DNA of 64,000 nt. It comes from Pseudomonadota bacterium (GTDB lineage Bacteria; Pseudomonadota; Gammaproteobacteria; Xanthomonadales; Ahniellaceae). Below are positions 1-11,200 of this stretch, piece by piece. Numbering within the stretch: the first letter of the stretch is position 1; every line of letters starts with the position of its first letter. The notes under the pieces are model-generated. The model was not told the DNA's origin. It ran no database searches and saw only the letters and a list, made by a program, of their open reading frames with translations. The position numbers and the translations under genes were made by a program. The stretch is taken from positions 1-64,000 of the forward strand of contig JALHNO010000017.1 in assembly GCA_022843465.1 (NCBI GenBank). The letters run 5' to 3'.

Positions 1-149
1 TTCTTGTTGCCATTGGCGTCATAGGTCAGGACGGTGGAGCGGCCGGGCTCATCGATCGTGAGCACGCGATCGAAGGCATCGAAGCTGCGCAGGGTCTCGC
101 GCTCCAGGGCATCGAGCGTACTGACCGGATTGCCGGCGTTGTCGGGGTG
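1..149 (-). pseudogene. Truncated second Rhs (YD-repeat) core fragment
   Basis: Read on the minus strand, this segment encodes Rhs core sequence containing DNAGNPVSTLDALERE. It is nearly identical (142 of 143 bases by eye) to 6318-6460 inside the large rhs gene, with the same reading frame. Homology stops abruptly near base 144, next to a strong palindrome at 151-196, so the upstream (N-terminal) part of this copy is missing. The reading direction runs off the left edge, so the downstream part may continue outside the window. Rhs loci often keep displaced core pieces beyond the toxin and immunity genes, and the position fits that pattern. Whether it is a dead fragment or the visible end of a second module cannot be decided here. 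Confidence 0.8.
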
Positions 150-150
150 A

Positions 151-196
151 AGGGCAGCGCTTTCGACATGCGTTGAAGCGCATGTCGAGCTGCCCT
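151..196. repeat. Long imperfect palindrome at the Rhs fragment breakpoint
   Basis: Left arm AGGGCAGC..TCGACATGCG pairs with right arm CGCATGTCGA..GCTGCCCT around a short TTGAA loop. A few extra bases bulge in the left arm. It begins one base after the point where Rhs homology is lost. It could be an insertion end or a REP-like palindrome; no second copy was seen in the window. Confidence 0.7.
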
Positions 197-210
197 GAAC
201 GCCCGGCAGG

Positions 211-258
211 GCGAGGGCATGGATGCCCGAGGTAGAGCAATGCAAGGAGCAATTGCCG
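211..258 (+). repeat. Dispersed 47-48 bp two-hairpin repeat, copy 1
   Basis: Starts GCGAGGGCATGGATGCCCGA and contains two small hairpins: GGGCAT/ATGCCC, and GCAAT/ATTGC around a purine-rich loop. The same element occurs in inverse orientation at 54366-54412 and 54567-54613. There the second stem reads ACAAT/ATTGT, so both sides of the stem have changed together. Confidence 0.75.
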
Positions 259-419
259 GATGCCGGGCCGGGCGCCCTGCACCAGGGACGGTTCGCATGG
301 AGCATGGCGGTGATCGAAGCGGTGATTTGCTCTCGCTCCAGAGCCCAATCGCCGAACGCCAAAGCTCTAACCGATCCTGGAACAGTGCCCGACTTGCTGA
401 TGCGCAGGGGTAGACGCAC

Positions 420-1334
420 ATGCTGTCGATCATGCTGTGGTGGCTCGTTCGGCTGATCTGGAGCAGATGGTTCGACGAACATCCCAGGCATCGACGACCA
501 AGGCACGATGGTCTCGACTTCGACGACATGCTCGCTGCCCACAACGCCACCTCGATGCGCGGCAAACGCAAGCCGCGCTGGGTCGGCGATGAACTGGTGC
601 GCATGAAGGCGTACTGTCCAAAGCTCGGCTGCAGCAAACTCGCCGATGCTTTCAACCGGCGCTTTGCGGTCAGCCGTGGCATGAAGGTGAGCAAGAGCAG
701 CGTCAATCGCATCCTCAGGACGCGCCGCCACGATGTGCTGCAACTGCGCCGAGATGCGCGCCATCGCCTGCCCCGACCAATAAGCAGGAATCGAACCTGG
801 GGATTGGATCTGACGCACGTTACCGATACCAGCAAGCAACAGCGCCTGGTGCTGGGCATCCTGGATCATGGAACGCGTGCGTGCATCGCGCTGCAAGAAC
901 TCAACGACAAAAGCTCGCTGACCATCCTGCGCGCGATCATCGCCGCCATCCGTCGATATGGGACCCCAAGAAATATCCGTGTTGACAACGACGCCTGCTT
1001 GAAATCCAAGCGGATGCGGCTTGTACTGGCCTTGCTCGGCATCCGTCTCCAGATCACCGCACCCGGCTGCCCGTGGATGAACGGAAGAATCGAACGCTTC
1101 TTCGGCACCTTCAAGGCCGCGATCGGAAAAATCGCCATCATCAACGGCGAACACCTCGCCACCAAGCTCATCGAGTTCCGTGCCTTCTACAACCACGTCC
1201 GCTCGCATCAGCACCTCGACGGACGCACGCCCGCCGAGGCATGGAGCGGATCCGGAAGGGCGTTTGGCAGCGGCGAGCTGGTCCAGCTCTGGAAAGGAAC
1301 GCTCTGCGGCTACTACTTCCCGCTGCGCCAGTAG
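420..1334 (+). CDS. DDE-type transposase / integrase core protein
   Basis: A 304-residue protein with an N-terminal DNA-binding part and an rve-type integrase core. The catalytic triad is visible as D130 (in WGLDLTHV), D189 (in RVDND) and E225 (in NGRIERFFGTFK), giving the D(35)E spacing of the IS3/IS481-like integrase superfamily. The C-terminal FYNHVRSHQHLDGRTPAEAW block is also typical. This enzyme class cuts and joins element ends. No convincing terminal inverted repeats or target duplications could be defined, so the element boundaries are unknown. It sits between an Rhs fragment and the immunity gene of the main Rhs locus, a common place for such genes. ATG at 420 is the first start; an internal start cannot be excluded. 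Confidence 0.85.
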   Translation: MLSIMLWWLVRLIWSRWFDEHPRHRRPRHDGLDFDDMLAAHNATSMRGKRKPRWVGDELVRMKAYCPKLGCSKLADAFNRRFAVSRGMKVSKSSVNRILRTRRHDVLQLRRDARHRLPRPISRNRTWGLDLTHVTDTSKQQRLVLGILDHGTRACIALQELNDKSSLTILRAIIAAIRRYGTPRNIRVDNDACLKSKRMRLVLALLGIRLQITAPGCPWMNGRIERFFGTFKAAIGKIAIINGEHLATKLIEFRAFYNHVRSHQHLDGRTPAEAWSGSGRAFGSGELVQLWKGTLCGYYFPLRQ

Positions 1335-1655
1335 CCGATCAGGCGGAAGCGCTGGCGCCCGCAGCGCGACGGCAGCTTCAGGAGACACGACGCCGATCAA
1401 GAACAAGAAAAGAACGGAAGCGGCACACCGTCCCAGCCTTCGGCTACCGGTCAACGGAAAACCGGTACGCATGAACGAACAAAGCCACCAAAAAACAGTG
1501 GCTTTGTTCAAAATCACATCGTTGGCAGATCGCAGTTCCATCCGATCAAGTCAATTCAGGCAGAAAAAAACGTGCTTCCGCATGGTGGCGGTTAGGTTGG
1601 GACGGTGGGACGTGACAGCGGGGCTTGGTGTGGGCTTCTCGGCTAAATGAAATCA
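1335..1655. other. Non-coding gap downstream of transposase
   Basis: No credible gene seen. It holds a 7-bp inverted repeat TACCGGT/ACCGGTA (1445-1467) and the 12-bp inverted repeat listed separately. The tail of a mobile element could lie here, but no element end was recognised. Confidence 0.6.
1477..1509. repeat. Perfect 12-bp inverted repeat
   Basis: GAACAAAGCCAC and GTGGCTTTGTTC flank a 9-base A-rich loop. There is no T-run after the stem on either strand, so it is not a standard intrinsic terminator. It may mark the end of the transposase element or act as a bidirectional transcription stop. Confidence 0.6.
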
Positions 1656-2198
1656 TCAAGCAAGTGCTTGACCGGCAGTTTGTCCAACGAGACTCAGGTA
1701 CGTGGCCAACTCGCCTATCTCGTAGTTCGACACAAGCCTTTGGCCGCCAAGCATCTCCCAAGGTTTTAGGATGAAAGCCTCACCATAGCGGAGCCTTCTC
1801 TTCGTCTTAGCGAGCGCCTCGAACATTGGCTGCCGCAAGACTTTTTCGACAATAGACGACTGCGCAATGAACTCATCAAGTACCCAAGCTGGATCAGCAT
1901 CAACAAACTCAAGATGCGCCGATTGGCACTCAAGAAACTGCACGCCCTGAGCCGATGAAAAAATAAATACGTCGCCGAACGCGGTCGCTGCAATTGGAAG
2001 GGCATCATGTGGAACTAGCCATTGCCACTCATCAAGCAATTCAGAGGCCAGCTTTCGATCAATGAGCGTGAGTAATCCACCACCATACGAGCCTGCCACT
2101 ACCGTCAGGAAGCGATCCCCTGCCAGCGTCGCGAGTGCGGTTTGCGCGATATCAGCAGCATCAATACGCATGGCTTGAAGCGCCTTCAAAGCAACCAT
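1656..2198 (-). CDS. Tdi1-like (DUF1851) immunity protein
   Basis: A 180-residue protein that I assign to the GAD-like/DUF1851 family typified by Tdi1, the immunity protein of the Agrobacterium Tde1 DNase. The C-terminal half shows the family pattern: FGDVFIF followed by a strand pair, then RYGEAFILKPWEMLGG, and a closing helix ELATYLSLVGQTAGQ. It lies directly after the rhs stop codon. The likely ATG is 2 bases past that TAG; a GTG overlapping the TAG at 2201 is possible. A GAGGAAA ribosome site lies at 2206-2212. Since the preceding gene ends in an Ntox15 (Tde1-type) domain, it is very probably the cognate cytoplasmic antidote. Family assignment is from remembered motifs, not a search. Confidence 0.8.
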   Translation of the reverse strand: MVALKALQAMRIDAADIAQTALATLAGDRFLTVVAGSYGGGLLTLIDRKLASELLDEWQWLVPHDALPIAATAFGDVFIFSSAQGVQFLECQSAHLEFVDADPAWVLDEFIAQSSIVEKVLRQPMFEALAKTKRRLRYGEAFILKPWEMLGGQRLVSNYEIGELATYLSLVGQTAGQALA

Positions 2199-2200
2199 CA

Positions 2201-5200
2201 CTATATTTCCTCATCAACAGTTGAGCGCACCCTTACACGCGCGTTCGGTGGCGCTGCTTGAACAGCCTCGTACACTTTCGGCGCCCTGTATCGATTTTGC
2301 GCGCCGATAGATGAATTTTCAGCCGCGCCACCAACCCCGCTAACGACATTCGGATTGCCACCAATACAGCAATCTGGTGCATGCAAGACAGGTTGATCCG
2401 TGGGTGCTTCGGGATTCTCACGACGAAATTCTCGAATGGCCGCACTCGCTTCCGTTGGACGACCTTCGCTGCGGAAGCGCTCAATACGCGCACGAATTTC
2501 AGCTGCGGTGGATTGCGCAAATCCTTCATCTTGCAGAGCTAACTGTCGACGGAACTCGTCTGGGTTTCCATGGATTTTGTATCGAAGTTCAATATCCACG
2601 GTTGACTCAATACCTGCTTTGCTTTCAACGGCCACCACACCCAACGCTGCCTGCTCCGGCACATTGGCTATGACCGGGGCGCTGCTCGGCCCATGCGTTC
2701 GATCAAGGCTCCCAATCGACGAGCTGTCCAGGTCAAGATCGATATCGCGCGCACCGATTTCTGGTCCACCATTGCGCAAGCCCATGCGCATCGACATGAG
2801 CTTGCGCATGGCAGCGACGCCGCCGGCGCCCATCAGCACGACGTCCTGCGTCGCCAACTGCGCCTGATGACCGACGTAGGTACCACCGAAGATATCGCCC
2901 TCAGCTTCCAACTGCGCAGCAAGCGCGTTCATCTCCTGGATCGGCGTGATGAACGTGTCAATCGGATGCAAGGCCGCTTGGCCCAGCTTTCTACTGCGCT
3001 CTTCCACCGCCTGCCTGCCGCCAAAATCCAGCCCGAGGATCATTCCGATGCCGGTGTTCTCGGCGGCAAACTTGCTCGCGTCTGCCGCCATTTCCGCTAT
3101 GCCGACGGCGGTGTCCCGGAAATACCCCAACGTCGCGCCGAGCCGCGCATTCTCACGAATGCCTTCAACACGAATCTCTTCCCGAAGCTCCGTTGCACGC
3201 ACCGGACTATTCGTGTATGCAAGTTCATTGATGCGCATCGTCTGAGCACCCCACACCTCACGACCATCCGGATCAGTGAAAAACGTGGGGTTAGTGTGGG
3301 CGTACAGATACTTATTGAGCGACAGCGGAGTACCCGTGTCCCCCATCGCCGGATCAATCCCATTGAAGCCGCCAACGAGCGGGTCATACCAACGCGCCTG
3401 CGCGTAGTAGAGGCCGGTGTCTTCGTCTTTGCGGTAGCCAGTAAATCCAATCGATTGACCGTCGTTGCGGAGCAGTGCGGCCTGACCGGTTTCGTCAGGC
3501 GCATAGTTCGGCAACGCCCACGGCGCCTGCGCGATGCCGTTGGCGACTTGCTCTTCGATCTCGCCCCAGGGCGAGTACGCGGTGCGGTTGATCGTGGTGC
3601 CGTTGCCGTCGGTCATGGCGACGGGGGTGTCGAGGGCATCGAGGTGGTAGTGGCGGAGCGTGGTGTTGCCGCTCTGCGCGATCGCCAAATGTCGATCGAG
3701 CCTCGCGCTGTGGCGGTAGGTGTCGGTCAGTCTGAGGCCGGTCGCGGTGTTCTCGGGTTCGGCTTCGTGCAGCAGGGTGGTGCCGTTGTAGAGGTAGAGC
3801 GTCGCGCTGGCGTTGCCGCCGGTGGCTGGGGTTTCCAGGCGCTCGATCTGGCGACCGTCGGCGTCGTACTGGTATGCGATGGTGGCGGCGTTGGCGGTAT
3901 TGGGCGCATTCGGCTGCGCGCCAATCATGCGATCCCGTGCATCGAAGACGTAGGTCGTGGTCTGGGCTGGCTGACCTTGCTTGGTGACGGTGCGGCTGGT
4001 GCGATTGCCGTTGTTGTCGTAGCCATAGGCGACGCTCAGTTGGTTCACCGAGTCGGTCATCAACTCTAGCTGATCGCGGTCGCTGTATTGATAGACCTTG
4101 CTGCTGGTGATGGTGTCGGCGCCGGGGCAGCGGATGATGCTGGTGGCGAGACAGGTGACGATTTCGGTCAGGCGATTGCCGACGTCATCGAGGGTCCAGT
4201 CGGTTTTCTCGTCGGGCGTGGTGGTGCTGGCGGGCTGATGGCGGACTTCGGTTGCGGTCAGCCGGTCATCCTCGTCATAGCCGTACTCGGTCGTGGTGAT
4301 GCTGCCGCCCTGCCCGTCGATCGCTGATTGCGTGCGGGTTTCGGTTTCGCGATTGCCGTTGCGGTCGTAGCTGTATTCGAACGACAGCGTGGTGGCGCCG
4401 TTCTGGCTGTGGGTGATCGATGTGATCCGCTTGGCATCGTCGTACTGGTAGCTGCTGACGGTGCCATTGGCATGGGTCACCGATTGCAGGGTGCCGTCGC
4501 GGTTCCAGACATTGGCGGTGCTGCCCTCGTTGGGCGTGGTGGTGGTCTGGATGCGGTTGTGGCTGTCGAAGCTCTGGTTGCTGGTGGTATTGCCGGCATC
4601 GGTGGTGGTGGTGCGGTTGCCATTGCCATCGAGGCCATGGCGCTGCTGGTGGCTGTAGGCGGAGAAGCCGGAGCCTGCGGAGGCAGTGACACCCTCGCGT
4701 TCCAGGCGATTGTGCACATCAAAGCCGCGGGTGGTGGTCAATACACGGCTGGATTGATTGAGCGTCGCCTGGGTGGGATTGCTGTTGGCGTCGTAATCGA
4801 GGATGACGGTCGCGCCCGTGGGCGCTCCCACATTGCTCGTGTAGCTGATATTGCGGGCACGGTTGAGGCCATCGAATGTGCGGCTGATGCTGGTATCCGG
4901 ATGGGTCTCGACTCTGGCATTGCCCTCGCCATCGAACTCGGTGGCGAAGCGGGCACCGCCCGGATACACCCGCGCACTGATCCGCGCCAGCGCATCGGAC
5001 GCCAGGGCCACGCTGTGTCCATTGGCATCGCGGATGCTGGCCAGCTGATCATCGCGGTGATAGCCATAGGTCGTGGTATGGGTCAGCGGACTGGTGACCG
5101 TCTCCAGCCGATTGGCGGCATCGAAGCCCTGCAACCAGGTATGGCCCTTGGGCAATTGGATGGCCGCGCGGTTGCCATTGCCATCGAGGGTGTAGAGGCG

Positions 5201-8200
5201 TTGCTCGCCGGCGCCATTGGTCTCGGCGGTCAGCCGGTCGCGCAGGTCGTAGTCGAAGCTGCTGAGGTCGCCATCGGCATCGGTGTGGGTCTCGATCTGA
5301 TTGGTGGCGGTATAGGTCCAGGCCTGGGTATGGCCGGCGCGGACCGAGCCGATGCGCTGGTTGGCGGCGTCGTAGCTGTAGCTGGTGCGTACGCCATTGG
5401 CGTCGGTCTGGCCGATCAGGTTGCCATTGCCATCGTAGTCGTTGGACTGGCGCAGGCTGCCGGCACGGCTCAGGGTCTTCAGCCGATCCGCGCCGTCGTA
5501 GGTCATCGACTCGACGATGCCGGCGCGATCGGTATGCGTCAGCGGGTTGTTGCGCAGGTCATAGGTCCAGGCTTCTGCCGACCCGCCATCATTGCCATCG
5601 ACTGCACTGGACGTGCGGCGATTGAGGTCGTCATAGCCAAACACCGTAACCACGCCATTGCTGTCGGTCTGCTGCAGCACATTGCCGAGCTTGTCGTACT
5701 GCCAGGCACGCGGCATCTGGGCACCCGAACCGGCCGGCAACAGGGTACTCAGGCGCTGACCCAGGGCATCGTAGCTGTGCGTGGTGATGTGATCCGTGGC
5801 ACTGGTCTCGCTCAGCAGATCGCCATGGACGCTGTAGCGCCAGCCGAGGCTGCGCGACTCCGGCAGATGCGCCTCGGTACGATGGTTCAGCGCGTTGACG
5901 ACATAGCTCGTCGTATTGCTGCGGGCATCGATCTCGCTGGTGACATTGCCATCGACGTCGTAACCGCGCTTGAGGAAGCGACCGAGCTGATCGCTGCTGT
6001 TGTCCAGGCGATGCAGATCATCGTAGACATGCTGAACGATACGGCCATTGGCAAAGGTCTCGGTCTGGAGATTGCCGACGGCATCGAAGGCGTTGAGCGT
6101 GAACTGGTCGCTGCGCGGCCCCCGCATCTCGATCACGCGATTGCGTACATCGAGTTCGTAGCGCACGGTGGCGTTGCGCGGATCGGTGCGGGTCTTCAGT
6201 TCACCATTGGGGTACCAGGTCTGGGTCGTGACCTCGCCTGCCCCATCGGTCGCCGTCAGCTGGCGATTGGCGCGGTCGTAGGTCCAGCTGCGCGTGCGCC
6301 CGCCGACCGACTCGGTCTTCTTGTTGCCATTGGCGTCATAGGTCAGGACGGTGGAGCGGCCGGGCTCATCGATCGTGAGCACGCGATCGAAGGCATCGAA
6401 GCTGCGCAGGGTCTCGCGCTCCAGGGCATCGAGCGTGCTGACCGGATTGCCGGCGTTGTCCGGATCAATGGTGGTAACCCTCGCACCCGCCTGCCCACCC
6501 AACTGCGCCACGCGGGTGCGGAAGTACAGCGGGTGCTCGTAGGCGTACTCGGTGATGCGGGTCGCGCTGTCCGGTCCTTCGATCGTCTCGCGCAAGACAT
6601 GACCAAGGGCATCGTGGACAAAGCGGGTGATCTTGCCCAGCGGCTCGGTACGCGTCTCAAGCCGGTTGCCGTCATCGTAGACATGGACCGTGGCATTGCC
6701 GCGGAAGTCGGTCTCGCGGGTCTTGTTGCCATTGCCATCGTATTCCAGCACACGCGACTGGTTCATCGCATTGCTGATGCGCGTCGGCCGGCCAAGCGCA
6801 TCGAACTCGCTGATCGTGGTCTTGCCGAGCTCATCGCGTGCGGTCTGCCGGCGCCCGGCCTGCTCGTACACGGTCGAGCGCGTGCTGCCATCGGCATACT
6901 GGCTCAGCGTCAATCGATCCGAACCGTCATAGGTGTGGGTGGTCGAGCGCGCATTGGCATCGCGCTCGGCGATCAGGCGGCCACGCACGTCATAGGTACT
7001 GCGCCAGGTATTGCCGAGCGGATCGATCCGCGTGGACGGGAAACCGAAGCTGTCGTAGCCAAAGGTCCAGTCACCGCCATTGAAATCCGTATGCCGCGTC
7101 CGATCACCACGCGCGTCATAGCCAAACGACTCCGTCACCCCACCACGACTGCGGCCCGTCCGATGTCCGCGTGCGTCGTAGGTGTAGGTCTCGGTGATGC
7201 CGCGCGCATCGGTGTAGCTCTGCGCACGATTCAGAATCGGAACCCCAAACGACTCCGGCGATTCAAACACCCAGGAACGGCTGACCCCGCCTTCGATGCT
7301 TTCATTGATCGTGTTGCCATGCTCATCGTAGGTGTAAGTCGTCGTCCGGCCGAGCGCATCGGTGACGCTCTCGGGCAGGTAGTGCGTGAAGTTCCAGACC
7401 GTGCTCGTGGTGCCGACCGGATCCTGTACCGACACGGCCGCGCCATAGGGATTGAGCGAGTGAGTGGTGATCCGCTGGCGGCCGTCGCTGACTTCGGTGA
7501 CCGCAGGTACCACGCCGCGATTGCGTGGCACGTAGGTGAAGCCCCAGAGGCTGCCATCGAACTCTTGAAGATCGTGCACGCCAAAACTCGGCACCTGGAC
7601 AAGGCCGACACTGACAATCAGTTCATCAAGCGTCAGACGCCCGTATTGGAAACTGGTATCGGCATTGCCGCGTTGACTGATACCGGTCAAGGTCGGACCG
7701 TGTTCGACCGAGGTCGGAAACTGCGCGCCAGGCACCAGATACGCGCTTCGTCCCATATCGGTGTAAGTGTAGGTCTCGCAGAGTCCAGGCGCACAATCTG
7801 CAAGACCGGTGCGTTCGGCACTGATCAGCATGCCCGCTTCGTTGTACTGGTAGTTGACCGTCAGACCGCCAGGTCCGGAGATACTCTGAAGAACGGAATG
7901 ACGCAGCGAAGGAAGTTCTTCATTGCTGCCCGGCATCTTGATCCGTTCCTCGAACAGGCCATAGCTCAGGCGCAGGACGCGACCCGCACTGTCACGCAAC
8001 TCAACGACGCGCTCTTCGCCATCGATGTCACTGACGGCATAGGTGTACTCGACGCGATTGCCATCGGGATCCTCGATCAGCGACAACCGCGCCAGACGAT
8101 CGCCGGTCGCACGCTGATAGTGATAGCGCGTGCCATTGACGCTGTAGTAATCGAAGTCGCCGCTGCTATGGCGCACCAGCCGGCCGTGATAGCCGTGCAG

Positions 8201-11200
8201 GGCGCGATACGTGGTTGAACTTTCGGTGCTGGAGATCGTGTCGAGGAATCGCTGAGCACCGCCATCAGCGCCGGTGACCATATAGCCACCGCAGCCCTGG
8301 GCAAGCCGAACCGCGGATTCCAGATTGGTGTGCCAGCTGTAACCCATTGCGCCAAAGTCGCCGCGCGCCGGACGCGGACTGGTGTAGTAGCGACTGAATT
8401 TCAGTCCGGGCCCACGACCACCATAGTCGGCATCGACACGCGCGATGCCGAGCGCGCCATCATGCAGGTCGACGTTCTTGACGATGGAGTGCCCAAGCGG
8501 CAGAGCGTCCAAGGTGCGCAGCTCATTGGAGAAAGAAGCTCGGTACACTTCTTCTTCATCGGTTTCGGTATCGAGCGCACGAATCTCAAGCCTATAGTCG
8601 CCCCAAGGCACATCGGAAGGAAGCAATGGCTGACGATGCTCACCTTGCTCGTACTCAGCACGATCGATCAGCGTGATCGGGCTGCCCTCGGCACCTGACT
8701 GCGAGATCGGGAAGGCCAGCACTTCAACTGTGGCCGTGCGATAAAGATCGAACACAAATTCAGTTGGTTCAGAACACACGATGTCTGCAGCGCGATCGAG
8801 CGTCTGCTTCATGGACAGGCGCGACGGGTAGCGACCAAACGTCCCGAAGCTGACCTTCTCTCGCAAATGCTTCTGCGATCGATCAGTGCGACCCACTACC
8901 GGTTCTACACCTGAGAGCCCGTAACGCTCGAGAATCGGGCGCCGAAACTCGATAACCACTGGCTCACTGTGCAAAGCCACTGGTGAGCCATAGTGGAGGA
9001 CGACTTCAGCCGTGAACTCGTGTTCCTCGATATCCTCAAACCTCACCGAACGCGCCGGAAGCAGAATTTCTCCCTGACCGTTCTCAGCCGCCTCCAGGTC
9101 GGTACCGACACGCCAGAACGCGTAGTCCCGGCCGTCGCGCTTGATCAGCACGGTGCGATTCAGTGGATAGGTCAAGATATCTGGCTGGAGTGCGTTCGGC
9201 GGGGGAGCTGGTTTGGACCATTGCCACGGCAAGGCCCAGTCCGTCTCGAGGTAGCCGCTTTCATCCAGCGCGACCGGCGGCACCAACTCTTCGAGGATGC
9301 TGAAACGGACCGTATAAAAGCCGCCAAGCCGATAACGGGCTTGTGCGGGTGCGGGTTCGTCGCGCAGGATCAGTGATTGGTACTCGACTTCGGCACCTGC
9401 GCTATAAGTCGTCGAGTGAAGACCGACTTGGCCCTCGCTGACAAGTGGCGCGACGATGCCCTCCGGCCCTCCCTCCTCCACCATGAAGGCAGGAGATGGC
9501 TCATAGGGCTTGAACTCAAGCGTGGTCTCTCCGGGGCCGTCTGACCCCTCGTTCCTGAAGAAGCGCAAGGGGCGCCGGTACGCGAGGGGCTCTCCTGGCG
9601 TCTGGGCCTCGATGAACCGACCATAGGTGTCTACGTGCCCGGTCGTCAGGACGTACTCGGCTTCTCCAGGTCTACAGGGCGTGGTCCAGCTGAGGTCTAC
9701 GGGACTCGCGCCTGCTGCGGACGCCACAGCCCGATTGGTCGCTCCAAATACTTCGCCATTGAAGATATGAACCGGGCTTTCCGTCCATATCGTGGAAGAC
9801 ATCAAAGTGGCCTGGGTTGAGCCGCACTCGCCGTAGGGCAGCAGCGAGTCAACTGGACACTCTTCGTTCACGAAGAAGAGCGGTGGTCCTTGGCCAATCG
9901 CCCTGTCGCAATTCCGGTCGGGCGTGGGTGGCGTAACTTCGGACGATATGTCGATCGCCACATTTGAAACGACGTTCTGGTGTTCATCCAGGGCGAAAAT
10001 GAGCCACGCCCCCATGTACATGGACGCCGCCCACTGGCCACTCTGCAGGTATGCGGAACGTGCCGTTCTGAGTTCAGCAACCGCATCGGGTCGCGCAAAC
10101 ACTGTAAACGGGTCGCCCAATGCCGCCAATATTCCGCCACCCAATTCGGGCGGAACTTCGACACGCACGCCGACTCGATTCAGCCCAACAAACGTCGGGA
10201 ATTCGTCACTCTGTTCGACATAGAGTTCTCTGCCGATCTTGATCTTGCCGGCCGGTTTGAACATCGCGCTGGCCAGTCCATTCTGGTCCGTGGTCACGCG
10301 CGCTTCCGTACCCCATTCCCCGGAATCGCCCTTGACTTCGCCTTCGCCGGCAAGTACCTGGAACACAACCTGGGCGCCCTGAACAGGCCGATATTGACGG
10401 TCGGACACTCGGACCGTGAGCGCTTTGTCGGCCTCCGTGTCGACTACGACCAGCTGAAAGTCGGTATTCGACTGCTTGTCTACGAACATCGCAGAGGTTG
10501 GATCCTCGTTGACCCCGGGCGTGTTGGGATCATCAAAACGGATGGGCCACTGAGAGGGATCCTCTGTAGTCGCACCACCCGCATAGCGACCGGCGATGAA
10601 CCAGCCGCTGGCGCCGGTCTGCGTGTCCTCGGCGTGCCAGACGGCACCGGTCCAGAGATTGAGCGCGAGTTCTTCGCCGGCCAGCTCGATGCGCCAGCCG
10701 CGGGCGAGTTGCTGATTGATTTCGGCGCGCACGGCCGCGGGTAGATTCACCGAGGCCGGCAAGGCACCGCCCGTCTGTACGATGCGGTTGATACCGCGCT
10801 GCGCGGCCAGCTGCAGCCCCTTGTCGGCCGAGATCGAGGCGACGCCCCAGTCGTTCTCGAAAATCCAGTGTTCGAGGGCGCTGCCATGCAGACTGGTGTA
10901 GCGCAGAAACTCAGCCTCGCGCGTACGCAAGGCAGTCGGTGCGATGGCCTGAGTGGCGCGCTGGGCGGCGTCCAGGCTGATGCCCTTGAGGGTCAGCCGA
11001 TTGGGTAGCCCAAGCAGGGTCTCGACCTGATACTCGACCAGGGTCAAGGCCACACTCGGCGCTGGCCGCAGCGGCAGCACGCCGACCAGATCGGCGAGCT
11101 GGTTCTCGGCCAGATCCCAGCTGGCGGCATAACGCAGGCCCAGACTCGCAAGCCGCTGCGCCGCGACGAACTCACTGTCATTCGGATGTGGCACATCGAG

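Noticed and set aside
4328-8218. 1,296-codon open frame antisense to the rhs gene
   Set aside because: It is a codon-bias shadow: low-complexity Ala/Gly/Val/Ile sequence with no recognisable domain, opposite clear Rhs repeats.
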